A stretch of 64,000 nucleotides of DNA from Macrothele yani. Lineage: Eukaryota; Arthropoda; Arachnida; Araneae; Macrothelidae. Location of the stretch: NCBI GenBank assembly GCA_039090855.1, contig CM076996.1, positions 45,536,469-45,600,468 on the forward strand, written 5' to 3'. A program made the translations under genes and the position numbers. Shown piece by piece: positions 55,270 through 64,000 of the stretch (the first letter of the stretch is position 1; every line of letters begins with the position of its first letter). The notes under the pieces were generated by a model. It had not been told where the DNA came from and did not search any database. It saw nothing but the letters and a program-made list of their open reading frames with translations.

Positions 55270-56619
55270 CACTGCTGGCCACCCAAAATGCAACACCAAG
55301 AAGGAAGTATCCGATTGGCCTGAAATTCGCAGCATGCGTCGCCCGCAAGAGGAGATGCAGACGATTAGCATTGCAGGGCATATGCAAATCATGTGCGCCC
55401 GGCACGCCACCGAGAAGCACTATAAGAAGGGTGCACAGAAGGCGTGGTGTAAGTAGTGGAAGTGTGTTGTGCAGCCGGACCTGTGCGTGAGAAGCTTCCT
55501 GATGCCTCGTCGCACAATACGGCAGTCATTCCAGCACGTTTCAGAGTTCGACAGAGGACGAATAGTGGCTTATCGCGACAGCGGTTTATCGCACCGAGAC
55601 ATCGGTGCCTGTGTGGGACGACATCCAGCCACAGTGAGGCGAGTATGGATTCGGTGGATGCAGGAGGGACGGACGGACAGACGTGAGTGATTTCCGCAGC
55701 CGCAGCACACCACCGAACGAGAGGGCCGGCATGTTGTGCGGCGGACATTGACGGCTCGCACCGCCACATCACGAACGTTAGCGCAGGAATTAGGGTGCGT
55801 TGCGCAACAACCAGTGTCAGCACGTATCATTGACGTTACACCACCGGCGAGTTCGGCGGCAGTGGGCCGTTGAACGCCACACCTGGACTACGGAATGGCA
55901 AGACGTTGTCTTCTCCGACGAATCCTGCTTCTGCCTGCAACACCACGATGGTCAAATCCGCGTGTGGTGGCACCGCGGCAAGAGACTGTATGACGCCTGT
56001 ATTATGCATCGCCATACCGGTCCGTCGCCTGGCGTTATTGTTTGGGGCGCAATTGTATATGACACCCGCACCCCTCTGGTATGCATCGCCGGTACACTCA
56101 ACAGCCAATTCACCATCTCCGACGTTTTGGAGCCTGTAGTTCTCCCTTACCTGAAGGACCTGCCGGCGGCCATGTTTCAACAGGATAATGCGCGCCCGCA
56201 CGTGGCTCGCATTGTGCAACATTTATTCACGGCCCACCAGGTGTCACTGCTGCCGTGGCCCGCCTGTTCTCCCGATATGTCGCCCATCGAACATGTCTGG
56301 TCGCTGATCGGCAACCGAGTGGCCCGGCAAGCACCACCTGCGGCTACGCCTGATAAAGTGTGGCGACGTGTGGAAACAGCCTGGACCGACATACCCCAAG
56401 CCCACATCCAAAGCCTCTTTCGTTCGATGCCGTGGCGTGTAGCAGCCGTTATTGCCAGCCATGGGGGCCACACGAACTACTGATGTCTGCGTGTTCCGCA
56501 AGTCGCACGGGCCTGTAAGCTCAATCGTTTCATCTTTGTATCTGTTGCTATGTGTCTAGTAAATCTGGCTTTGCTATCTTGTGTCCTTCTTGGTGTTGCA
56601 TTTTGGGTGGCCAGCAGTG
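55270..56619 (+). mobile_element. Tc1-family element, 1.35 kb
   Basis: TA at 55268-55269 and 56620-56621 flank identical or nearly identical 36-bp inverted ends starting CACTGCTGGCCACCCAAAAT. It is among the best-preserved termini in the window. Confidence 0.94.
55502..56483 (+). pseudogene. Tc1 transposase, one stop and one frameshift
   Basis: ATG 55502 gives MPRRTIRQSFQHVSEFDRGR with the first helix (LSHRDIGACVGRHPATVRRVW). TGA at 55688-55690 interrupts after TDRRE. The frame continues through TLAQELGCVAQQPVSARI, and a shift near 55820 leads into HHRRVRRQWAVERHTWTTEWQ. The catalytic core is complete: VVFSDESCFCL (first D), MFQQDNARPH (second D), SPDMSPIEHVWSLIG (E). The C-terminus FRSMPWRVAAVI runs to the natural stop at 56483. 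Two repairs would suffice to restore the frame, so it died recently. Confidence 0.92.
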
Positions 56620-57252
56620 TAGAATCCTGTTGACTATATTTTGCGAATAGCCATGGGTCAAGACAATTTCGTAAATTTTATTAAATCCTTGCTGGCGAAG
56701 AGCGGCAGAAGAGGAAAGTGAAAAAGCTCGTCGTAAGAGGAAATACAGAGCTGAAAGTGTGTAGTTTGCGGAGTGAGCTGAATTTCTGGGGATAATAGTG
56801 CGCATCGAAAGGAACTTGTATAACAATTTAGGATGTGCCCTGTGTCCTTACCACTGCGAATACAAAATTCACTACACTTCTTGCTGAAAGTTTATTTATC
56901 CGTAAATATGGCCTGTCCTGTTGTAATGAAGAAACCCCTTGCTGTTTCCCAAACTCGTGGATACCAGCTTTCCTGAGCGACCATTAGAATTCAAGTGACA
57001 ACTCACACTACAACATTTTTGCAGTTTTTCATTGATTGTTTACACGCATATTTGTCGCGCATCTTTCAATCATGTGACGGAGATCTTGATATTTAAACAC
57101 CTCTTCCACAATTTGCAGTCTCACATCCGAAGATGAGCCCGCAGCGAGCTCAAAAGGGCTTATGGTTTTAAACTACGACATTATATATAGTTTATAACTA
57201 CAAAGCTTGCGGTGTTAAGATAGAATAATAATAACAACGTTTCGCACAATAA

Positions 57253-57329
57253 AATGTTTATTATACATCGACTATAGTTTCGCAGAGCGTTTGGCTCTGC
57301 TTCTTTAGGACGAATGGAACGTAAACATT
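57253..57329 (-). ncRNA. hammerhead ribozyme (type I), Penelope-like element
   Basis: On the minus strand, distal stem I pairs AATGTTTA (57322-57329) with TAAACATT (57253-57260), and proximal stem I pairs CGTC with GATG. The core reads CTAAAGA, where the consensus is CTGANGA, so the conserved G is lost. Stem II is a perfect GCAGAGC/GCTCTGC with loop CAAAC. Then come GAAAC, loop TATA and GTC as minimal stem III with the cleavage site before GATG (57269). The short stem III matches Penelope-type ribozymes. The G-to-A change in the core should abolish cleavage here. Confidence 0.8.
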
Positions 57330-59620
57330 CAAATCATTATGACATCATCAGAATTCTGACGGTCACGGGATTTGGTGAGTTGTTTCCACGCGCTTGAAAG
57401 AAATGGAGTCGACGCCATGTTATTGACAAGCCGTGACGAGTTCCGGTATATATGGAAAGCTTCTAATATATTAAACTTGATAGTCGAGTCCGGTTTATCA
57501 ATAAGCGTTAGTTTCCAAACAAACATTTATGGTTATTTTCGTGACAATGTTGAGCTACAGACGATTTCTTCAGTTCATAGTTCCGTACATAGGCCTTGTG
57601 TTCCTTCACACGGAAACTTAAAGCCCTGCGTGTCTGTACTATATGTGAAAGTCCACATTCACAAGGTATCTGATAAATTCCCTTGGAGTTTAACTCTTCG
57701 ACGTAGTCTTTTGATCCGTAAAAATTCATTTTGTTTATGGGTTTGAAAATAACTTTGAAATTAAAACTTTTAAGGATTTTTGAAATTCCGAAGCAAATCT
57801 GAGGAGCAAATGAAATAACTGCCCAATTCTTTTGTATTGGGAGGTCTATAGGCATGAGCGTGCAGACAGGCTTTGTTTTTTTAAATTTTTGGACAGCTTT
57901 GTCTATAACGGAAGGGCTGTATCCTCTGTGTGCTGCAATTCGTTTAAGAAAATCACGCTCTTTCTGTAAGGAATCCTCAGTTGAGCAAATCAGTATTTCA
58001 CGATATACGTATGTGAAAAAGGCAGAGATCTTTTGTTTCCATGGATGATTTGATTTTGCATGAGGGGGTAAGGAAACAGCAAATGGCTTTCGACAAACTG
58101 TTGTACTAAAGGATTCTTGAGAGCGTGACACAAGGACATAAAGGAATGGTAAGCAGCCATTGTTTTCAGTCTCATACGTGAACTGTATATGAGGATCAAT
58201 TGAATTGATAAGTTCAACTAATTTAGGTATTTCCGAGTTCATGCCATTCCAGAGAACAAAATTATCATCTGCATATCGAATCCACAGGTCAAATGTAACA
58301 AGCTGAAATAGTTGGTCTTTAAAGTGGCGCATGTAGGCTTCGCATAAAATAGGTGCCAGTGGGCTACCCATTGCAAGGCCTTCTGTCCGTTGGAAAAATC
58401 TTCCACGAAAAAGGAAACTTTTGTCTGACACAAATTTCCACTAGTCTCAAAATTTTCTTCCGTTTCCGGTTGGCTGAAATGATGTTCTTTGATACTTGCT
58501 TTCAATGCTTCGAGGGCTCCATTCACTGGGATACTTGTGAACATGGATTTCACATCGAAAGATAACATAAACTGATCGTTGAATGGATGTCGCTTTAGCC
58601 GATTGACAAACTCAATGGAATTTTGTACAGATGTTGTGTTCGAAGAAGCCGTTAAAGTCGATAGTTTCGAAGATAGAAATTTGACCATCTTATGTGTAGC
58701 TGGTCCTATATTGCTAACTATGGGCTATATTGCTAACTATGGGACGAAAGGGGACACCAATCTTGTGTATCTTCGGAAATGCATAGAAACGTGGACAACG
58801 GGAATATTAGGGATTCAGATGATTTTTTGAGCTTTGGTCAAGGGTTACACAACTTGTTACCATTTTCCGAACTTCCTTTACTTGTTTCTCCGATGGGTCA
58901 TATTTTATTTCCTTATAAGGTCCTTCGGAAATATGTTTTTCGACTTTTGCCTTGTAATGTTTCTTGTCCAGAATAACAACTTGTCCTCCTTTATCAGCTT
59001 TAGTGATGATAATATCGCGATTTGACTGCAATTCTTTTAGAGCATTGTATTCTTCCTTGTTGGGATTCGGTTTAAATGGTGGAATGGACTTTGCCGTTAT
59101 TTTCTGGCTAACGCAATGTTTAATCGTTTCTTTTCCATCTGTATTTAGATCGCTTTTTATCACGGACTCCTCAACCGACGCAATGATGTTGGATATTGGT
59201 ACCTTTTTCGAAATCGCAAAATTCGAATTGTAAAGTAAAATCCGTTTTTGAATTTCGCTCGGGTTAAAACTAGAAAGGTTAGATATTACTTCATTATCCG
59301 GAAAGATATCCTCAATTTGTGAAGTAGAATTTTCTTTATGGTTGCTGTTATTTGATAATTTTTCAAATTTTCGTTCTAATGTCATTTTATGAGTAAATGA
59401 CATATTGGAACTCCTAGACCAAGTTTTGCAGTCCAGGTCAGAAAAATCTGGTAATGTTTTAGCCTGTAAAAGGTGCAGGTTGTACAGTTCGACCTCAACG
59501 TTTGCAATATTCTTTCTCGTATCTTTAATGATAGCTCTTAATAGTGGAAACAAAGCATTAGATATGGCTTTGTTCATGTTATGGGAAGGTCCCAGGTTGC
59601 ATTTCACACAGATAAAATTT
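57329..59620 (-). pseudogene. Penelope-like reverse transcriptase with GIY-YIG endonuclease
   Basis: The upstream frame (59620 leftward to about 58807) has CKRCKIQPNFICVKC and ends in NRDIIITKADKGGQVVILDKKHYKAKVEKH, the pre-finger motif of Penelope enzymes. The next frame (58700-58460) has QFMLSFDVKSMFTSIPV (first catalytic D). The longest frame (58431-57508) has GLAMGSPLAPILCEAYM and LWIRYADDNFVLW (catalytic DD). LMPIDLPIQKNWAV and the endonuclease GIYQIPCECGLSHIVQTRRALSFRVKEHK with HCHENNHK follow. A last piece, to 57329, is in another frame. At least three frameshifts break it. The minus copy has lost the YSGQ of the endonuclease (HIVQ instead). Confidence 0.88.
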
Positions 59621-59709
59621 GGTTGTATCTTGCATCTCTTGCATCGAAGCAGAGGATACAGCTCTTCCGTTATAGACAATATAACGAAGTAAATTGTTCC
59701 GTCATTTCT

Positions 59710-59781
59710 GTCCACGCCAGGATTCGAACCCGGATCCCCTCATTCCGGAATAAGTCACTCTACCAATTGAGCTACGCGGAC
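59710..59781 (-). ncRNA. tRNA-like sequence in TRIM 3' LTR, copy 2
   Basis: Acceptor-like ends GTCCGCG and CGTGGAC pair over seven positions including one wobble. The A box is TAGCTCAATTGG, the B box is GGTTCGAATCC, and the anticodon loop TTCCGGAA has eight bases. Confidence 0.78.
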
Positions 59782-60038
59782 GTTTTATTCTGATTCCTAT
59801 CTGCCTTTATGTCGTGTGCGTCCTTCTGGCAGGTACGTCACATCTCCTAGTACGTTACATCATTTCCCCCTTATTTTAATTTTTTTTTTTTTTAGTCGAA
59901 GTGCTGGAGAAGGGATTCTCTTATTTTTCCTATCTCGCGGTGTGGAAATAACATCACACCATTGCGAGATTTTGAACGGTCGGGTCATCCTGATAGTTCG
60001 GGCGCCATTATAACGAAGTAAATTTCTCCGTCGTTTCT

Positions 60039-60110
60039 GTCCACGCCAGGATTCGAACCCGAATCCCCTCATTCGGGAATAAGTCACTCTACCAACTGAG
60101 CTAAGCGGAC
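60039..60110 (-). ncRNA. tRNA-like sequence in TRIM 5' LTR, copy 2
   Basis: As in the partner LTR, with A box TAGCTCAGTTGG and B box GGTTCGAATCC. The loop reads TTCCCGAA and one acceptor pair is broken (GTCCGCT). Confidence 0.75.
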
Positions 60111-60762
60111 GTTTTATTCTGATTCCTATCTGCCTTTATGTCGTGTGCGTCTTTCTGGCAGGTACGTCACATCTCCTGGTACGTTACAACAAAGCTGTCC
60201 AAAAATTGAGGAAACCAAAGCCTGTCTGCACGCTCATGCCTATAGACCTCCCAATACAAAAGAATTGGGCAGTTATCCCATTTGCTCCTTATATTTCCTT
60301 CGGGATTTCAAAAATCCTTAAAAGTTTTAATTTCAAAGTTATTTTCAAACCCATAAACAAAATGAAATTTTACGGATCAAAAGACAACGTCGAAGACTTA
60401 AACTCCTGGAGAATTTATCAGATACCTTGTGAATGTGGACTTTCATATTCAGGACAGACCCGCAGGGCTTTAAGTTTCCGTGTGAAGGAACACAAGACCT
60501 ATGTACGGAACTATGAACTGAAGAAGTCGTCTACAGCTCAACATTGTCACGAAAATAACCATAAATTTTTGTTTGGAAATGCTAAGCTTATTGATAAACT
60601 GGACTCGACTATCAAGCTTAATATATTAGAAGCTTTCCACATATAACGGAACTCGTCACGGCTTGTCAACGACATGACGTCAACTCCATTTCTTTCAAGC
60701 GCGTGGAAACAACTCACCAAAACCCGTGACTGTCAGAATTCTGATGATGTCCCAATGATTTG

Positions 60763-60839
60763 AATGTTTACGCTCCATTCGTCCTGAAGAAGTGGAGCCA
60801 AACGCTCTGCGAAACTGTTTTCGATGTATAATAAACATT
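60763..60839 (+). ncRNA. hammerhead ribozyme (type I), Penelope-like element
   Basis: Distal stem I pairs AATGTTTA (60763-60770) with TAAACATT (60832-60839). Proximal stem I pairs CGTC with GATG. The core CTGAAGA (60784-60790) fits CTGANGA. Stem II is GTGGAGC/GCTCTGC with loop CAAAC, then GAAAC. Relative to the minus copy, two stem II pairs change (U-G for C-G, G-U for A-U) and pairing is kept. Stem III has decayed (CTGTTTTC instead of CTATAGTC), so cleavage efficiency is doubtful. Confidence 0.82.
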
Positions 60840-61079
60840 TTATTGTGCGAAACGATGTTATTATTATTCTAACTACGACATTATTATGTCTTTTAATTGT
60901 AAATTCAAGATTTTAATAAGTTAGTGGTTTTTAAATAATGTTTCATTTCAATATCGTGCAAAAACGAAAGTTGTTTTGTTCAGATTGTAAACAGAGAACC
61001 TGAACTTTTTCATAAATTGCTATTTGCTGATGCTTTTACAAATGTTAGAACCCATTTTGGGTTTTGTGCAAGATTTGTC

Positions 61080-62165
61080 CATTTTAGTCATCATCATCAT
61101 AATCATCATTATCAACCATTATCAATCCACTGCTGGACGAAGGTCTCCCCAAGTTTCCTCCACAACGATCTGTCTTGTGCCAGTCTCCTCCATGTCACTC
61201 CTGCATACTTTCAAATTTCATCCACCCATCTTGCATGTGGTCTTCTTCTGGGTCTTTTCCTGTCCCTTGGAATTCAATCTAAAATTTCGGCTGTCCAACG
61301 ATGGTCTGTCCTTCTGGCAGTATGTCCAGCCCATTGCCAATTCAGCGATTTAACTCTGATCATGATGTCTTCCACTCTTGTCATTTTTCGGATCCACGAG
61401 TTCCTCTTCTAATCTCTCCTGGTTACACCAAGCATGCACTTCTCCATGCTGTTTTGAGTTGTCTGCAGCCTTTGTATGTCTCTTTTAGTTAAGGTCCACG
61501 TCTCTGCACCATACGTAAGCACTGGAAGGATGCATTGATCAAACATTTTTCTTTTAAGACATAATGACATATTGCTCTTGAAAATTATGCTGTTTCTTCC
61601 AAAAGCTCTCCAGGCAAGTTTTGAACGCCGATTAATTTCTTCATCAATGTGACCCTCACTTGATATCTGCTGTCCAAGATAAACGTACGTGTTTGTTATC
61701 TCCAGCTTTTCTCCATCAATCGATAAATCTTCATTTCTTGTAAAAGCCATTGAACATCACTTTTATCGTCTGAAAGTTCATCTTTAATCCCACTTCTTTT
61801 CTCTTGTCAGCAAGTTCCTGGATCATACTCTGCAGCTGTTAAGGGGTAGTTGCAAAAATGACTACCGTCATCAGCAAAACGAAGGTGGGTTAGATAATCT
61901 GCATTAATCTTTATCCCTTTGTTTTCTCAGTTCAGTGATTGAAAGACATTTTCCAATGTAGCATTAAAGAGCTTCGGAGATATGGTGTCACCTTGTCTCA
62001 CTCCCTTTCAAATTTTTATGTGTGTTGTATTTTCAAACCGCCGAATCTTTGCACTTGCATTTTCATAGATGTTATTAATAATATTAATGTATACTCACCA
62101 CAAAGTTTTGATAGCATGCATCAGGTGCACTCATCCTCCGAAACTGACATTAGCTTCATAATGAA
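61080..62165 (-). pseudogene. RTE-clade LINE reverse transcriptase relic
   Basis: Reading leftward: NIYENASAKIRRFENTTHIKI, GVRQGDTISPKLFNATLENVF, INADYLTHLRFADD (catalytic DD near 61870) and NYPLTAAEYDPGTC. Then in one frame (61750-61409) come KLEITNTYVYLGQQISSEGHIDEEINRRSKLAW and CILPVLTYGAETWTLTKRD. The extreme C-terminus includes EETWGDLRPAVDW, then an ATC/ATT-rich tail near 61090, as RTE elements end in simple repeats. The endonuclease and the first catalytic D are missing. Several stops and frameshifts. Confidence 0.85.
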
Positions 62166-62405
62166 CACAAAGGTGCTGTGACATGCCTCTTTTTGGCACT
62201 GAAATTCATTCCAAAGTTGTACAATATCATTAAAATTGAGATTGTAGGCTGACTAATTCATTTCAGCCACTTTCTTCTGCTCATATCATGTGATTTCAAG
62301 CTGTGCCTTGTGGCATCATGACATTGCAAGCTGCATGAAAATTCCAGTGGTCCTGCGGGTGCTTTTATAGTGTCACAGGTGTTCTAGATGTTTGAATAAG
62401 CAGCT
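62165..62405. other. no recognisable feature
   Basis: Spacer between the RTE relic and the third TRIM. Confidence 0.3.
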
Positions 62406-62464
62406 TGTAACGTACTACTGAAGTGACGCATGAGTCAAATTGACAATTAAGCAGCGATACGCTT

Positions 62465-62532
62465 GCCGGCGTAGTTCAGTTGGGAGAACAGCCGTTCCAG
62501 AGTAGGAAGACGTGGTTTCGAAGCACCACCGG
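62465..62532 (+). ncRNA. tRNA-like sequence in second-family TRIM 5' LTR
   Basis: GCCGGCGTAGTTCAGTTGGGAGAAC holds an A box. The B-box region GTGGTTTCGAAGCACC is decayed. End stems CCGG/CCGG can pair. Confidence 0.55.
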
Positions 62533-62824
62533 TAAAGGCTAACTTTGTGTTGATGCCCGAACAGGGATATGAATCTTCTGGCCGTTAAGTTTGAAAACAT
62601 TGTGGATGGGTCTTCCACACAACGCACGTAATTAAATAAAAATGAATTCTTCTATGATGAAATGGTACCTCGAGCATGGTTATCGGTTGATCCTAAACCT
62701 GCGATTTGTTGCCGCCTGCTTCTCAAGGGGAGGGAGATGACGTAACGTACTACGTAACATGATGTAGATGACGTAACACTAAGGTGACAATGAAGCAAAT
62801 CGATAATTATGCAGCGATAAACAT

Positions 62825-62895
62825 ACCGGTGTAGTTCAGTTGGGAGAACAGCCGCAACGGAATAGGGAGACGTAGCGTCGAAACCTACCACCGGC
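62825..62895 (+). ncRNA. tRNA-like sequence in second-family TRIM 3' LTR
   Basis: It has the same A box (TAGTTCAGTTGG) and a weaker B-box region (TAGCGTCGAAACCTA). Confidence 0.5.
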
Positions 62896-63019
62896 ACAGG
62901 TTAAATGTTATAAGGCGAAATGAGAGTAATGGGTAGACCAGCCCACAGTGTCCCATACAATAAAAAGAGCATTCTAATTTCATCTTTAGGATCATACATG
63001 GCAGCTGGTAGCATTCTTC

Positions 63020-64000
63020 ACACATAAACCGCTGCGCCATTACATTATGACAACCTACCTAATAAGCTGTAGGACCCCCTTTATCCCGCAAAACAGCGGC
63101 CACTCGGCGGGGCATCGCTTCAATGAGGTGGCGATAGGTATCCTGGGGGATCTGGTACCAAAATATCAACAGCAGGTCCTCCAGTTCCCGTACATTTCGG
63201 GGTGGTGGTGATTTAGCGTGAACCCGCTTTTCCTAGTCGAACCACATATGTTCGATTGGGTTCATGCCAGGTGAATTTGGAGGTCAGGGCATTAACAGAA
63301 AGTCACCAGCATGTTCCTCGAACCCACTCCTTGACGATTCTGGCAGTGTGGCATGGCGCATTATCCTGTTGGTAATGGCCATCACCAGCAGGGAATACAG
63401 TTGCCATGAATGAGTGAACTTGGTCCGCAACGATGTTCAGATACCTGACAGCTATCAGCGATTGTGCTATTGGTATAATGGGGCCTAAAGTGTCCCAAGA
63501 AAACATCGCCCACAGCATAACACCGCCGCCACCGGCGGCCTGTTTCCGCCCAACAGTGCATCCAGGAGCCATAGCCTCCGTTGGTAATCGGCGTACTCGC
63601 TCTCGGCCGTCTACGTGATGCACCAGGAATCTTAATTCATCAGACCAGGCCCCTTTCTTCCAATCACCCACGGTCCATCCAATCTCGATGATCTTGGGCC
63701 CATTTCATGCGTTGCTGGCGATGACGTGAAGTGAACATGGGGACCTGGCCTGGTCTTCGGCTACGCAGGCCCATGCACAGAAGGCTGCGATGAACTGTGT
63801 GCTGTGACACATTGCCCTGATCACCACTGTTGTAACTGCTGGTGATTTGTCGCACTGTGGCCCTGCGGTCGCTGTGAACAATGCGCGACAGTTTCCACTC
63901 CCCCTCTGGCATCAATGAGGTGCGGACGACACACGACTAGACAACGGTTCGTCCTTTGGCTATCTGTGCACCACTTTTAATACGTACTTACTACAGCGAT
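63020..64000 (-). mobile_element. Tc1-family element, cut by the window end
   Basis: The transposase relic occupies the minus strand up to at least 63915, and the 5' end of the element lies at or beyond 64000. The left terminal repeat was not identified with certainty. Confidence 0.7.
63059..63915 (-). pseudogene. Tc1 transposase, N-terminus cut off or missing, frameshifted
   Basis: MPEGEWKLSRIVHSDRRATVRQITSSYN, then QHTVHRSLLCMGLRSRRPGQVP, is the second DNA-binding subdomain. After a shift near 63670: KKGAWSDELRFLVHHVDGRERV (first D), GGGVMLWAMFSW and HYQQDNAPCHTA (second D). A shift near 63305 follows, then PPNSPGMNPIEHMWFD, where G replaces D of SPDLNPIEH but E remains. Then EKRVHAKSPPPRNVRELEDLL after a stop, and a YRHLIEAMPRRVAAVL C-terminus to the stop at 63059-63061. 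Confidence 0.85.

Larger units (their letters stand above)
54420..57200. mobile_element. inverted pair of Penelope-like 3' regions, split by Tc1
   Basis: The left arm at 54420-54890 and the right arm at 56855-57200 are inverted copies of one another, sharing TTTATCCGTRAATATGGCC and ATTGATTGTTTACACGCAT. The outermost left part (54420-54560) also matches the sequence beyond the plus-strand Penelope copy (60885-60990). The arms carry no clear coding sequence. A Tc1 element lies between them. Confidence 0.65.
57230..59630 (-). mobile_element. Penelope-like element, minus-strand copy
   Basis: The copy contains an N-terminal region, reverse transcriptase and GIY-YIG endonuclease in order, and a 3' end with a hammerhead ribozyme. 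The plus-strand copy starts head to head at about 59630. Inverted or tandem partial copies are typical of Penelope-like elements. Confidence 0.85.
59680..60188 (-). mobile_element. TRIM with tRNA-like sequence in its LTRs, copy 2
   Basis: The 509-bp element is flanked by the 4-bp duplication ACAA (59676-59679, 60189-60192). Its LTRs are 60009-60188 (5') and 59680-59859 (3'), each 180 bp. TGGCGCCCGAAC lies next to the 5' LTR. AAGGGGGAAATGA, preceded by a long A run, lies next to the 3' LTR. The interior is 149 bp and non-coding. The sense strand has no run of four T; the other strand has several. It has the same structure as 27233-27719 and lies inside the plus-strand Penelope copy. Confidence 0.93.
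59640..60770 (+). pseudogene. Penelope-like GIY-YIG endonuclease domain, truncated
   Basis: After the TRIM, the frame reads NKAVQKLRKPKPVCTLMPID, SFGISKILKSFNFKVIFKPINKMKF, then the endonuclease IYQIPCECGLSYSGQTRRALSFRVKEHKTY, and HCHENNHKFLFGN. The stop after EAFHI lies near 60644. The YSGQTRR motif is intact here, unlike the minus copy. The reverse transcriptase is absent. The open frame can be extended upstream into the TRIM LTR (MCVFLAGTSH), but that is accidental. Confidence 0.82.
59630..60990 (+). mobile_element. Penelope-like element, 5'-truncated plus-strand copy
   Basis: The copy begins within the coding region at about the GYSPSVID codons (59640-59675) and runs to the 3' end beyond 60885. 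It is split by the TRIM at 59680-60188, whose ACAA duplication lies in the TATAGACAAAGC of this element. It is head to head with the minus copy. Confidence 0.85.
62406..62912 (+). mobile_element. TRIM with tRNA-like sequence in its LTRs, second family
   Basis: LTRs 62406-62550 and 62741-62912 share TGTAACGTAC/CGTAACGTAC starts, GACAATTAAGCAGCGATA or its variant, a tRNA-like stretch, and ends like TTGTGT/GTTATA. A primer-binding site TGATGCCCGAACAGGGA at 62551 matches the tRNA-Lys complement except at two positions near its start. The polypurine tract AAGGGGAGGGAGATGA precedes the second LTR. The interior is about 190 bp and non-coding. No four-T run occurs on the sense strand. No clear target duplication was found, and LTR divergence is higher, so it is older than the other two. 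Confidence 0.82.

Noticed and set aside
60143..60646. A 167-codon protein joining a novel N-terminus to the Penelope endonuclease
   Set aside because: The first residues come from the TRIM LTR read in the antisense direction; the fusion is produced by the insertion.

Overview
The window is eukaryotic repeat-rich DNA, almost certainly from an arthropod. I favour a chelicerate such as a spider because of the mixture of Tc1/mariner, hAT, Penelope-like, RTE and tRNA-derived repeats, but the sequence alone does not fix the species. There is no operon structure and no ribosome binding site. I found no convincing host protein-coding exon. Practically every recognisable coding stretch belongs to a transposon, and nearly all are broken by stops or frameshifts. 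One Tc1-type transposase (12581-13579) is uninterrupted.

Layout. 1-4085: short repeats, a complete tRNA-derived SINE with perfect target duplications, and fragments. 4090-7854: a mariner carrying a hAT-type miniature element and a second mariner. 8283-17029: a hAT relic, then four Tc1-family elements with readable terminal inverted repeats. 18475-20741: a non-autonomous hAT with perfect 8-bp duplications, enclosing a long-TIR element with a DUF4817-type transposase relic. 22130-24245 and 40988-43760: a diverged tandem-repeat family. 25335-33446: a four-level nest in which a SINE is split by a satellite-bearing miniature element, which is split by a Tx1-clade LINE, which is split inside its ORF1 by a TRIM (terminal-repeat retrotransposon in miniature). 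34067-51505: relics of Tc1, mariner, hAT, LINE and an uncharacterised arthropod repeat-associated protein. 54420-60990: Penelope-like elements in inverted pairs, hosting a Tc1 element and a second TRIM. 61080-64000: an RTE relic, a third TRIM, and a Tc1 element running off the end.

The most interesting system is the TRIM group at 27233-27719, 59680-60188 and 62406-62912. Each has direct repeats of about 145-181 bp, a primer-binding site matching the 3' end of tRNA-Lys, and a polypurine tract. Each LTR also contains a tRNA-like sequence; in four of the six LTRs the RNA polymerase III A and B boxes are intact. No sense strand contains a run of four T. They look like an animal counterpart of plant Cassandra TRIMs, which carry 5S rRNA in their LTRs. 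The second highlight is a pair of hammerhead ribozyme folds at the 3' ends of the two Penelope-like copies (57253-57329 minus, 60763-60839 plus).
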